Part shown: positions 1 to 6,226 of the stretch, piece by piece
Layout of the letters: every line of letters starts with the position of its first letter
How positions within the stretch are numbered: the stretch's first letter is position 1
Assembly: GCA_902494555.1 (NCBI GenBank)
Contig: CABUTR010000040.1
Span: 1-13,391, forward strand
DNA from: an uncultured Collinsella sp.
GTDB lineage: Bacteria > Actinomycetota > Coriobacteriia > Coriobacteriales > Coriobacteriaceae
DNA: 13,391 bases
Direction: 5' to 3'
Notes under the pieces: model-generated
Seen by the model: the letters and a program-made list of their open reading frames with translations, nothing else
What the model was told of the DNA's origin: nothing
Databases searched by the model: none
Translations under genes and position numbers: made by a program

Positions 1-1
1 A

Positions 2-457
2 ACCGGCCACGTGGGCGCCGCGACGGCGCGGGTGCTCACGGCGGCGGGCTTTGCCGTCGTGGCTTGCGACGACCGCCCCGGCACGCTGACCCCCGAATGG
101 GTGCCCGGTGTCTACGACCGTCGTCTGGTCGACTACAAGAACCTGAGCGAGCTGTGTCCCATCGGTCCGCGCGACCTGGTGGTCGTCGCCACGGCGGGTC
201 ACAAGTCCGATATCGACGTGGTGATTCAGGCCATGCGCGCCAAACCCGCCTATCTGGGCTGCTTGGGCTCGCGCCGTAAAACGGCCTTTGTGCGCGCTCG
301 CCTGGAGCAGGAGGGCTTTACGCAGGAGCAAATCGACGAGCTGCACCTGCCGATCGGTGTCGCCATCGAGGCCGAGGACCCCGAGGAGATCGCCATCTCC
401 ATAGCCGCCGAGATGATCCACCTGCGCCGCACCAAGCTCGTCCCCCGCAAGCGCTAA
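2..457 (+). CDS. XdhC/CoxI-family protein, C-terminal part (5' end outside window)
   Basis: The reading frame is already open at the left edge, so only about the last 151 residues are present. They form the NAD(P)-binding-like Rossmann domain of XdhC/CoxI proteins. Visible marks are GHVG near the left edge, the strand VVACDDRP, the segment DLVVVATAGHKSD, and the family signature YLGCLGSRRKT followed by LPIGVAIEAEDPEEIAISIAAEMI. Family members help insert or mature the molybdenum cofactor of xanthine dehydrogenase-type and related selenium-dependent hydroxylases in the cytoplasm. The N-terminal domain is not visible, so I cannot say whether this is a full two-domain XdhC or a fused variant. 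It ends in TAA and is followed by a long hairpin. It has no functional link to the ribosomal genes downstream. The family call is firm; the exact partner enzyme is unknown. Confidence 0.85.
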   Translation, partial: TGHVGAATARVLTAAGFAVVACDDRPGTLTPEWVPGVYDRRLVDYKNLSELCPIGPRDLVVVATAGHKSDIDVVIQAMRAKPAYLGCLGSRRKTAFVRARLEQEGFTQEQIDELHLPIGVAIEAEDPEEIAISIAAEMIHLRRTKLVPRKR

Positions 458-475
458 TCGCATCCCCACCAATTA

Positions 476-542
476 AGTTGCGGTGAAATACGGATTGTTT
501 AAGCCTGTTAGGCCGCCAAACAGTCCCTATTTCACCGCAACT
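476..542. repeat. Long imperfect palindrome, REP/MITE-like, possible xdhC terminator
   Basis: The outer arms AGTTGCGGTGAAATA (476-490) and its exact reverse complement (528-542) pair over 15 bp. After one C/C mismatch the stem continues through GGATTGTTT (492-500) and AAACAGTCC (518-526) with one G-T wobble, giving 24 pairs around a 17-nt loop. The loop holds a smaller GCCT/AGGC stem. Two bases later comes TTTTT (545-549), so it could end xdhC transcription. The length and near-symmetry are more than a terminator needs and resemble dispersed palindromic elements. Copy number in the genome cannot be judged from this window. Confidence 0.7.
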
Positions 543-603
543 GCTTTTTAGGACCCATTTGTGCGGGGGAGTTGTGGAGTTGTGCAGGCAGACGAGGTTT
601 TTC

Positions 604-632
604 TGGAAATACGCTCCCGATGCGCGTATAGT
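604..632 (+). promoter_or_regulatory. Candidate promoter for the rplE-led operon
   Basis: A good -10 box, TATAGT (627-632, five of six to consensus), lies 17 bases after TGGAAA (604-609), a weak -35 box matching four of six. Transcription would start near 639 and leave an untranslated leader of about 130 nt before rplE. The position fits the need for a promoter here, because the usual upstream ribosomal genes are absent and a terminator-like hairpin separates xdhC. The call rests on motif match and context only. Confidence 0.5.
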
Positions 633-639
633 ACCGATT

Positions 640-769
640 GTTTTGTCGGCTCCTGCTGCGTCGAGTCCAAACCGCGAAATGCCATGAGCGGCGCGGATGC
701 AGCCAGGAGGCACGAGGACAACCCATCGTGGCCACGCCCCGTGCTTAAAACCCCAAGAAGGAGTGAACA
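640..769 (+). other. Untranslated leader of rplE
   Basis: This stretch between the candidate promoter and rplE has no convincing ORF: open frames crossing it run into rplE out of frame and resemble no rplX or rplN remnant. It contains a short self-complementary CGTGGCCACG near 728-737 and weak GCACG/CGTGC complementarity around it. Leaders of this length in ribosomal protein operons often carry autoregulatory sites, but I recognise no specific binding motif here. Confidence 0.35.
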
Positions 770-1327
770 ATGGCAGAAGAGAAGTATGTGCCGCGTCTGA
801 AGACCAAGTACAACAACGAGGTCAAGCAGCAGCTTCAGGACAAGTTCCAGTACGAGAACGTCATGATGATCCCCAAGTTTGAGAAGATCGTCGTGAACAT
901 GGGTGTCGGCGAGGCCGCTACCGATTCCAAGGCCATCGACGGTGCCGTGCGCGACCTGCGCGCCATCACCGGCCAGCAGCCGATGATCACCCGTGCCCGC
1001 AAGTCCATCGCTACCTTCCGCCTGCGCGCTGGTATGCCGATCGGCTGCAAGGTTACCCTGCGTGGCGACCGTATGTGGGAGTTCTTCGATCGTCTGACCT
1101 CCGTCGCGATCCCCCGTATCCGCGACTTCCGCGGCATCTCCGCCAAGAGCTTCGACGGCCGTGGTAACTTCTCCATGGGCGTCACCGAGCAGCTCATCTT
1201 CCCCGAGATCGACTTCGACTCCGTCGATCACCAGCGTGGTATGGACATCACTTTCGTGACCACCGCCAACACCGATGAGGAGGCCAAGGCCCTTCTGGAC
1301 GCCTTCGGTTTCCCGTTCAAGAAATAG
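770..1327 (+). CDS. rplE: 50S ribosomal protein L5
   Basis: L5 binds 5S rRNA in the central protuberance of the large subunit and contacts the P-site tRNA. The 185-residue product matches the usual length of about 180. Typical L5 segments are visible in order: MMIPKFEKIVVNMGVGEA, ITGQQPMITRARKSIATFRLR, the glycine-bearing PIGCKVTLRG loop, RIRDFRG and the C-terminal DEEAKALLDAFGFPFKK. The ATG start has AAGGAG (758-763) at a 6-base spacing. It is the first ribosomal gene of the run. In most bacteria rplN and rplX sit directly upstream, but here xdhC does. A hairpin follows the stop codon before rpsN. In E. coli the spc operon is controlled by S8 at the rplE start; no such site is obvious here. 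Confidence 0.97.
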   Translation: MAEEKYVPRLKTKYNNEVKQQLQDKFQYENVMMIPKFEKIVVNMGVGEAATDSKAIDGAVRDLRAITGQQPMITRARKSIATFRLRAGMPIGCKVTLRGDRMWEFFDRLTSVAIPRIRDFRGISAKSFDGRGNFSMGVTEQLIFPEIDFDSVDHQRGMDITFVTTANTDEEAKALLDAFGFPFKK

Positions 1328-1342
1328 GTTCACCTGCCCTAT

Positions 1343-1372
1343 AAGCGCCGTTCCCACAAGGGGGCGGCGCTT
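1343..1372 (+). other. Stable hairpin between rplE and rpsN
   Basis: AAGCGCCG (1343-1350) pairs perfectly with CGGCGCTT (1365-1372). The stem continues inward through two T-G wobbles and three C-G pairs to an ACAA tetraloop (1356-1359), giving 13 pairs. No T-run follows (GGGGCGAA), so it is not a standard intrinsic terminator. It could stabilise or process the mRNA, or modulate expression of the downstream genes. The structure is seen directly; its role is unknown. Confidence 0.6.
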
Positions 1373-1406
1373 GGGGCGAACAATACTCTATGTGAGGAGG
1401 ATATAA

Positions 1407-1592
1407 GTGGCTAAGACATCGATGATCGTCAAGTGCAATCGCAAGCAGAAGTTCTCTACTCGTGAGTACACGCGCTGCCAGCGCTGCGGCCGTCCGCACT
1501 CTGTGTACCGCAAGTTCGGCCTGTGCCGTGTCTGCTTCCGCGAGCTTGCACTCAAGGGCGAGCTTCCCGGCGTTAAGAAGGCCAGCTGGTAA
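1407..1592 (+). CDS. rpsN: 30S ribosomal protein S14, zinc-binding type (type Z)
   Basis: S14 is a small protein of the 30S head needed for late assembly. At 61 residues this is the short form, which carries a zinc ribbon: Cys24 and Cys27 (CQRC) and Cys40 and Cys43 (CRVC). The ending GELPGVKKASW is characteristic. The start is GTG with a strong GAGGAGG (1394-1400) six bases upstream, and MAKTSMIVK is the expected N-terminus. The longer zinc-free S14 paralogue found in some bacteria is not in this window. The gap of about 80 bases before it carries a hairpin, and about 120 bases separate it from rpsH, so this is the loosest part of the early operon. Confidence 0.96.
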   Translation: MAKTSMIVKCNRKQKFSTREYTRCQRCGRPHSVYRKFGLCRVCFRELALKGELPGVKKASW

Positions 1593-1647
1593 GTCACTAC
1601 CAGCGTTTCAAGCATCAGTTTGGAACAGGGAAAACGCGCTAAAAAGG

Positions 1648-1670
1648 CTTTGCCGTTAAGGGCGGCGAAG
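1648..1670 (+). other. Weak hairpin between rpsN and rpsH
   Basis: CTTTGCCG (1648-1655) pairs with CGGCGAAG (1663-1670) through eight pairs including one T-G wobble, around a 7-base loop. It is followed by AACC and not by a T-run. It is listed because the rpsN-rpsH gap of 119 bases holds no gene; a chance structure is quite possible. Confidence 0.35.
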
Positions 1671-1711
1671 AACCAAGAGCACGTGTTCATCAAGAACGAA
1701 GGAGAATCTGT

Positions 1712-2110
1712 ATGAACCTTACAGACCCGATCGCAGATATGCTTACGCGCATCCGTAACGCTAACTCTGTGAACAAGGCCACGGTCTCCATGCCGAGCAG
1801 CAAGAAGCTCGTCGAGATCGCTCGTGTTCTGCACGAGGAGGGCTACATCGAGGGCTACGATGTCGAGGACACCGTTCCCCAGAAGACTCTGCACATCACG
1901 CTTAAGTATGGTCCCAAGAAGGCTAAGGTCATCAACGGCATCCGCCGCATTTCCAAGCCGGGCCTGCGTAAGTACACCGGCGTTGCCGACATGCCCCGCG
2001 TCCGCGGTGGCCTTGGTACCGCCATTATTTCCACCAGCCATGGCGTCATGACCGACCGCGATGCTCGCAAGCACAACGTCGGCGGCGAGATCATCGCTTA
2101 CGTCTGGTAA
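1712..2110 (+). CDS. rpsH: 30S ribosomal protein S8
   Basis: S8 binds the central domain of 16S rRNA early in 30S assembly. In E. coli it is also the translational repressor of the spc operon. The product is 132 residues, the normal length. It starts MNLTDPIADMLTRIRNAN and ends STSHGVMTDRDARKHNVGG then EIIAYVW, both diagnostic, with the STSHG rRNA-contact motif in the C-terminal domain. The ATG is preceded by GAAGGAG (1698-1704) at a 7-base spacing. It lies between rpsN and rplF in the canonical order. Whether it autoregulates this operon cannot be told from the sequence. Confidence 0.97.
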   Translation: MNLTDPIADMLTRIRNANSVNKATVSMPSSKKLVEIARVLHEEGYIEGYDVEDTVPQKTLHITLKYGPKKAKVINGIRRISKPGLRKYTGVADMPRVRGGLGTAIISTSHGVMTDRDARKHNVGGEIIAYVW

Positions 2111-2143
2111 TTCGCTCGGTAGGTAGAAGGAAAGGAGATCACC

Positions 2144-2680
2144 GTGTCTCGTATCGGTAATAAGCCTGTCCAGATTCCCGCCGGAGTCGAAGTGGCAGTC
2201 AACGGCAACAACGTTGTCGTCAAGGGCCCCAAGGGCCAGCTCGAGCTCGATGTCTTTGAGAAGCTCGCTATCAACGTCGAGGACAACGTCCTCACCGTTT
2301 CCCGTCCCGACGACGAGCGTGAGACCCGTGCCCGCCACGGCCTCACCCGCGCCCTCATCCACAACATGGTTGTTGGCGTTTCCGAGGGCTTCGAGAAGAA
2401 GCTCGAGCTCGCCGGCGTCGGTTACCGCGTGCAGCAGAAGGGCAAGAACCTCGAGTTCTCCCTGGGCTTCTCGCATCCCGTGATCGTCGAGGCTCCCGAG
2501 GGCATCACCTTCGAGGTTCCCGACAACACCCACGTGAACGTCAAGGGTATCAACAAGCAGCAGGTCGGTCAGATCGCCGCTGAGATCCGCGGCCATCGTC
2601 CTCCCGAGCCTTACAAGGGCAAGGGTATCCACTACGTTGGCGAGCACATCCGCCGCAAGCTGGGTAAGGCCGCCAAGTAG
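2144..2680 (+). CDS. rplF: 50S ribosomal protein L6
   Basis: L6 binds 23S rRNA near the factor-binding site at the base of the L7/L12 stalk. The 178-residue product has the two-repeat architecture of the family. The N-terminus MSRIGNKPVQIPAGVEV and the C-terminal EPYKGKGIHYVGEHIRRKLG are canonical. The start is GTG with AAAGGAG (2131-2137) six bases upstream, and an ATG-initiated alternative would cut off the conserved start. It follows rpsH by 33 bases. A hairpin sits in the gap to rplR. Confidence 0.97.
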   Translation: MSRIGNKPVQIPAGVEVAVNGNNVVVKGPKGQLELDVFEKLAINVEDNVLTVSRPDDERETRARHGLTRALIHNMVVGVSEGFEKKLELAGVGYRVQQKGKNLEFSLGFSHPVIVEAPEGITFEVPDNTHVNVKGINKQQVGQIAAEIRGHRPPEPYKGKGIHYVGEHIRRKLGKAAK

Positions 2681-2705
2681 TCGTAACCGACTCACTCGCA
2701 TAAGA

Positions 2706-2727
2706 CCAGCACCCCGTCAGGTGCTGG
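2706..2727 (+). other. Hairpin between rplF and rplR
   Basis: CCAGCACC (2706-2713) and GGTGCTGG (2720-2727) form a perfect 8-bp stem with a 6-base loop. A T-rich stretch (2739-2743) begins 11 bases after the stem, too far for a standard intrinsic terminator, and it is followed by the rplR Shine-Dalgarno sequence AGGAG (2744-2748). It may be a weak attenuator or an mRNA processing or stability element. Confidence 0.5.
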
Positions 2728-2755
2728 CAAGATCAACCTTTTTAGGAGTTTACGT

Positions 2756-3124
2756 ATGAACAAGCATAAGGCGAAGCTGGAAGGCCTCAAGCGTCGTCAG
2801 CGTCGTGTTCGCGGCAAGGTCTCGGGTACCTCCGAGCGTCCGCGTCTTCGCGTGACCCGTACTAACGCCAACATCTATGCCCAGATCATCGACGACAGCA
2901 AGGGCTCCAGCCTGACGCTCGTCTCTGCCTCGACCCTCGAGGCCGAGTTCAAGGGCACCCACACCTCGAACAAGGAGGCTGCGGAGAAGGTCGGTCAGCT
3001 CGTTGGCAAGCGCGCCATCGAGGCCGGCATCACCAAGGTCGCCTTCGATCGCGGTGGCCGTATCTACCATGGCCGCGTCAAGGCCCTCGCCGACGGTGCT
3101 CGTGCCGCCGGTCTCGAGTTCTAG
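2756..3124 (+). CDS. rplR: 50S ribosomal protein L18
   Basis: L18 binds 5S rRNA and with L5 helps place it in the central protuberance. The 122-residue product shows the conserved core RPRLRVTRTNANIYAQIIDD, the LVSAST strand, and the C-terminal FDRGGRIYHGRVKALADGAR then AAGLEF. A basic N-terminal segment (KLEGLKRRQRRVRGK) carries the rRNA-binding arginines. The ATG has AGGAG (2744-2748) at a 7-base spacing. Its TAG stop lies inside the Shine-Dalgarno region of rpsE, which suggests coupled translation. Confidence 0.97.
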   Translation: MNKHKAKLEGLKRRQRRVRGKVSGTSERPRLRVTRTNANIYAQIIDDSKGSSLTLVSASTLEAEFKGTHTSNKEAAEKVGQLVGKRAIEAGITKVAFDRGGRIYHGRVKALADGARAAGLEF

Positions 3125-3138
3125 GAGGTATGTAGCAC

Positions 3139-3663
3139 ATGGCTCGTAATCAGAAGCAGCAGCGCGAGGCCTCCGAGTTCGAGGAGCGCGTCGTTTACAT
3201 CAACCGCGTGTCGAAGACCGTCAAGGGTGGTCGTCGCATGAGCCTCGTCGCTCTCGTCGTCGTTGGCGACGGCAAGGGCAACGTCGGCGTTGGCATGGGC
3301 AAGTCCGCTGAGGTGCCCCTGGCCATCTCCAAGGCGTCTCTCGATGCCAAGAAGAATATGTTCCACGTGCCGGTGACCGAGCAGGGCACCATCCCGCACG
3401 AGGTTCTCGGCCACTTTGGTGCCGGCCGCATCATCATCAAGCCCGCTGTCGAGGGTACCGGCGTTATCGCCGGCGGCGCTGTGCGTCCCCTCTTCGAGCT
3501 TGCTGGCATCAAGAACGTCCTGTCCAAGTCCCTCGGTACCGACAACGGCCTCAACATCATCAAGGCTGCCGTCGAGGGCCTCAAGGAGCTCTCCAGCCCT
3601 GAGGACGTCGCGGCTCGCCGTGGCCTGACGGTCTCCGAGATGTTCGTCGGTAAGGAGAACTAA
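3139..3663 (+). CDS. rpsE: 30S ribosomal protein S5
   Basis: S5 lies at the 30S decoding side and mRNA entry and supports translational accuracy. The 174-residue product has the N-terminal S5 dsRNA-binding fold (FEERVVYINRVSKTVKGGRR, then VVVGDGKGNVGVGMGKS) and the C-terminal alpha/beta domain (GAGRIIIKPAVEGTGVIAGG, then the NIIKAAVEGLKEL helix). These are the segments where spectinomycin and ram mutations map in E. coli. The start is ATG with AGGAGG (3123-3128) 10 bases upstream, overlapping the rplR stop. A minimal ATG-TAG lies between them (3130-3135), but it is too close to the Shine-Dalgarno sequence to matter. Only 2 bases separate it from rpmD. Confidence 0.97.
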   Translation: MARNQKQQREASEFEERVVYINRVSKTVKGGRRMSLVALVVVGDGKGNVGVGMGKSAEVPLAISKASLDAKKNMFHVPVTEQGTIPHEVLGHFGAGRIIIKPAVEGTGVIAGGAVRPLFELAGIKNVLSKSLGTDNGLNIIKAAVEGLKELSSPEDVAARRGLTVSEMFVGKEN

Positions 3664-3665
3664 GC

Positions 3666-3848
3666 ATGGCTGACACCATCAAGATCAAGCAGGTCCGCAG
3701 CACCAACGGTTGCAAGCAGGACCAGGTCCGTACTGTCCGTGCCCTCGGTCTCCACAGGATCCGCGAGGTTCGCGAGATTGCTGACAACGAGTCCGTCCGC
3801 GGCATGATCTTCAAGGTCAAGCACCTTGTCGAGATTGTAGAGGAGTAG
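3666..3848 (+). CDS. rpmD: 50S ribosomal protein L30
   Basis: L30 is a small, non-universal large-subunit protein. This one has 60 residues, the standard bacterial length. It begins IKIKQVRSTNGCKQDQ and has the conserved RALGLHRIREVREI segment and the C-terminal GMIFKVKHLVEIVEE. Its Shine-Dalgarno sequence AAGGAG (3652-3657) is inside the last codons of rpsE, eight bases before the ATG, so translation is probably coupled. Position between rpsE and rplO is canonical. Confidence 0.96.
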   Translation: MADTIKIKQVRSTNGCKQDQVRTVRALGLHRIREVREIADNESVRGMIFKVKHLVEIVEE

Positions 3849-3851
3849 CAA

Positions 3852-4301
3852 ATGCAGCTTCACGATCTTACTCCCGCGCCCGGTTCCACCAAGAACCGCA
3901 AGCGCGTCGGCCGTGGCAATTCTTCGGGTCACGGCACCACTTCTGGCCGCGGCCAGAAGGGTCAGGGTTCCCGCTCTGGCGGCACCAAGGGTGCCGGCTT
4001 CGAGGGTGGCCAGACTCCGCTGGCTATGCGCCTGCCCAAGCTTCCGGGCTTCCGCAACCCCCGTCGTATCGAGTACACCGCTGTTAACGTTGAGCGTCTC
4101 GAGCGTAAGTTCGAGGACGGCGCTGTGATCGACGGTGCCGCTCTTAAGGCCGCTCGCATCACCAAGAGCGAGTTCGAGCCCGTCAAGGTGCTCGGCAATG
4201 GTGAGCTCACCAAGAAGTTTACGGTCAAGGTCGACAAGGTCAGCGCTTCTGCGCAGGCCAAGATCGAGGCCGCCGGCGGAAAGGTCGAGCTGCCGTGCTA
4301 A
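3852..4301 (+). CDS. rplO: 50S ribosomal protein L15
   Basis: L15 is a late-assembly protein whose glycine-rich N-terminal arm penetrates the 23S rRNA core. The 149-residue product shows MQLHDLTPAPGSTKNRKRVG, then the Gly/Arg/Ser-rich arm up to about residue 50 (GRGNSSGHGTTSGRGQKGQG), then MRLPKLPGFRN and a globular C-terminal part ending EAAGGKVELPC. The ATG follows the rpmD stop by 3 bases and uses AGAGGAG (3839-3845). Its last codons overlap the secY start by 7 bases in a different frame. Confidence 0.96.
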   Translation: MQLHDLTPAPGSTKNRKRVGRGNSSGHGTTSGRGQKGQGSRSGGTKGAGFEGGQTPLAMRLPKLPGFRNPRRIEYTAVNVERLERKFEDGAVIDGAALKAARITKSEFEPVKVLGNGELTKKFTVKVDKVSASAQAKIEAAGGKVELPC

Positions 4302-5581
4302 ATGGTCTTAAGAATGCTTTCCGCATCAAAGAATTGCGCGAAAAGATTCTTTTTACCATAGCTATGCTCGTCGTGTACCGCATTGGTGCGCACGTTCCTG
4401 TGCCCGGCATTCCCTTCCAGGGGATGCTGGGCCTTTTCTCGACCGATAACAATTCGGTCGCCGCAGGTGCTATGGCCCTCCTGAATCTTTTCTCTGGCGG
4501 CGCGTTGAGCTATGTGTCGGTGTTTTCGCTGGGCATCATGCCTTACATCACCAGCTCGATCATCCTCCAGATGCTCCAGGCCGTCGTGCCTTCCCTGCAT
4601 GAGCTTGCCCGCGAGGGCGAGGTCGGTCAGACCAAGATTACGCAGTATTCGCGTTACCTCACCCTGGCTCTGGCAATCCTCAACTCCGTGGGTTACCTCT
4701 TCCTCTTTAAGAGCTTCGGCATCAGCTTCAATGGCGCCGGCGCTCCCGAGATCATCTTCGACCTCATGATCGTCGGTACGCTCACCGCGGGCGCCATGCT
4801 GATCATGTGGATTGGTGAGCTCATCACCCAGCGCGGTATCGGCAATGGCATGTCGCTGATCATCTTTGCGAACATCATGGCCGGTCTGCCGCAGGCTATC
4901 TTCTCCAGCACCGAGGGCAATGCCGGTGGCATCATCACCATGGTGATCATCTGCGCCATCATCCTGCTGGTTATTCCGCTGATTGTTTTCCTTGAGCGCG
5001 GCCAGCGCCGCATTCCGGTCTCCTACGCTAAGCGCGTCGTGGGCCGTCGCATGATGGGTGGCCAGACCACCTACCTGCCCATCAAGGTCAACACCGCGGG
5101 TGTCGTGCCGATCATCTTCGCCTCGGCGCTGCTGTACTTCCCGGCTCAGATTGCCGTGTTCTTCCCCGGCATCGGCTGGATTCAGGCAGTTGCCTCTGCG
5201 CTTTCGACCGGTTGGCTCAACTGGGTGCTTAATGTTGTCCTTATCGTGTTCTTCGCGTACTTCTACACCTCCATGGTGTTCAACCCCGATGACACGGCCG
5301 ACAACCTTAAGAAGCAGGGCGGCTTTATTCCGGGCGTGCGTCCGGGTAGGGCTACCGCGGCCTACATCAAGAACGCGCTCAACAAGATCACGCTTCCCAG
5401 CGCTGTCTTTTTGGCGCTCATCGCCATCGTGCCTTCGATCATCTTCTCCTTCACGGGTAACCATCTGATCCAGGCGTTTGGCGGCACGTCCATCCTCATC
5501 ATGGTCGGCGTCGTGCTCGACACGGTCGATAAGCTCGAAGGCCAGATCAAGATGTATGATTACGATGGATTCTTTAAATAG
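4295..5581 (+). CDS. secY: Protein translocase subunit SecY
   Basis: SecY is the channel of the Sec translocon in the cytoplasmic membrane, acting with SecE, SecG and SecA. The 428-residue product fits the family (about 430) and shows the expected ten hydrophobic segments, for example residues 19-37, 69-98, 121-140, 155-174, 213-233, 310-327, 367-387 and 397-410. Diagnostic motifs are RGIGNGMSLIIFANI (180-194) before TM5, the cytoplasmic loop KRVVGRRMMGGQTTYLPIKV with NTAGVVP after it, and NPDDTADNLKKQGGFIPGVR. I chose the GTG at 4295, because it gives the conserved start MLNGLKNAFR and overlaps rplO by 7 bases, which suggests translational coupling. The purine-rich GGAAAGG (4278-4284) is a weak Shine-Dalgarno sequence. 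The nearby ATG at 4302 is out of frame. Confidence 0.97.
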   Translation: MLNGLKNAFRIKELREKILFTIAMLVVYRIGAHVPVPGIPFQGMLGLFSTDNNSVAAGAMALLNLFSGGALSYVSVFSLGIMPYITSSIILQMLQAVVPSLHELAREGEVGQTKITQYSRYLTLALAILNSVGYLFLFKSFGISFNGAGAPEIIFDLMIVGTLTAGAMLIMWIGELITQRGIGNGMSLIIFANIMAGLPQAIFSSTEGNAGGIITMVIICAIILLVIPLIVFLERGQRRIPVSYAKRVVGRRMMGGQTTYLPIKVNTAGVVPIIFASALLYFPAQIAVFFPGIGWIQAVASALSTGWLNWVLNVVLIVFFAYFYTSMVFNPDDTADNLKKQGGFIPGVRPGRATAAYIKNALNKITLPSAVFLALIAIVPSIIFSFTGNHLIQAFGGTSILIMVGVVLDTVDKLEGQIKMYDYDGFFK

Positions 5582-5599
5582 GCTAGAGGAGGATTGCTC

Positions 5600-6226
5600 A
5601 TGAACCTCGTATTGCTCGGAGCTCCGGGTGCCGGCAAGGGCACCGTCGCACAGGAGCTCGTCGCCGAGTTTGGCGTCGCCCACATTTCCACGGGCGACCT
5701 GCTGCGTGCTGCCGTCAAGGGTGGCACCGAGCTTGGTATTCAGGCTAAGAAGTACATGGACGCTGGCGAGCTCGTTCCCGACCAGCTCGTGATCGACCTT
5801 GTCAAGGAGCGCCTTGCCGCCGATGACGCCCAGCAGGGCTTCATCCTAGACGGCTTCCCGCGCAACACCGCCCAGGCTGTGACGCTCGATTCCGAGCTTT
5901 CGGCCATGGGTCGCGAGATCGACTGCGCCCTTCTGGTCGACGTGGCCCCCGAGGTCATCATCGATCGTCTGTCTTCGCGTCGCACCTGCCGCGCCTGCGG
6001 TTACACCGGCACCGCTGCCGATGCTACCTGCCCCAAGTGCGGTGGCGAGATGTATCAGCGCGATGACGACAAGCCCGAGACCATCAAGAACCGTCTCGAC
6101 GTCTACGAGAAGTCCACGAGCCCGCTCGTCGACTACTATCGTGGCCAGGGTCTGCTCAAGTCGGTCAACGGTGACCAGGCTCGCGAGACCGTGTACGGGG
6201 ATGTCAAAGAGGCTCTCGGTCTATGA
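5600..6226 (+). CDS. adk: Adenylate kinase, zinc-binding lid type
   Basis: This cytoplasmic enzyme converts ATP and AMP reversibly to two ADP. The 208-residue product has the P-loop GAPGAGKGT (7-15), the AMP-binding segment HISTGDLLR (28-36), the DGFPRN motif (84-89) and the long lid domain. The lid carries four cysteines, Cys130/Cys133 and Cys144/Cys147 (CxxC-x10-CxxC), the structural zinc site seen in many Gram-positive adenylate kinases. An in-frame TTG lies two codons upstream, but ATG 5600 is preferred: it has AGAGGAGG (5585-5592) at a 7-base spacing and gives the conserved MNLVLLG start. It lies 18 bases after secY and its stop overlaps the map start in ATGA. Confidence 0.97.
   Translation: MNLVLLGAPGAGKGTVAQELVAEFGVAHISTGDLLRAAVKGGTELGIQAKKYMDAGELVPDQLVIDLVKERLAADDAQQGFILDGFPRNTAQAVTLDSELSAMGREIDCALLVDVAPEVIIDRLSSRRTCRACGYTGTAADATCPKCGGEMYQRDDDKPETIKNRLDVYEKSTSPLVDYYRGQGLLKSVNGDQARETVYGDVKEALGL

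Noticed and set aside
561..800. Small plus-strand ORF spanning the rplE leader, considered as an rplX remnant or leader peptide
   Set aside because: Its translation shows no L24 or L14 motifs, it lacks a good Shine-Dalgarno sequence and it runs into rplE out of frame.
548..1357. Long minus-strand open frame opposite rplE
   Set aside because: It is the antisense of a clear L5 gene with its codon bias mirrored; the product is low-complexity Leu/Gly/Asp-rich and has no ribosome binding site. Similar long minus-strand frames at 1388-2701, 4298-5683 and 9058-10509 were rejected for the same reason.
3130..3135. Minimal ATG-TAG start-stop between rplR and rpsE
   Set aside because: It lies one base after AGGAGG, too close for initiation; the rpsE ATG at a 10-base spacing is the functional start. 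A chance occurrence.
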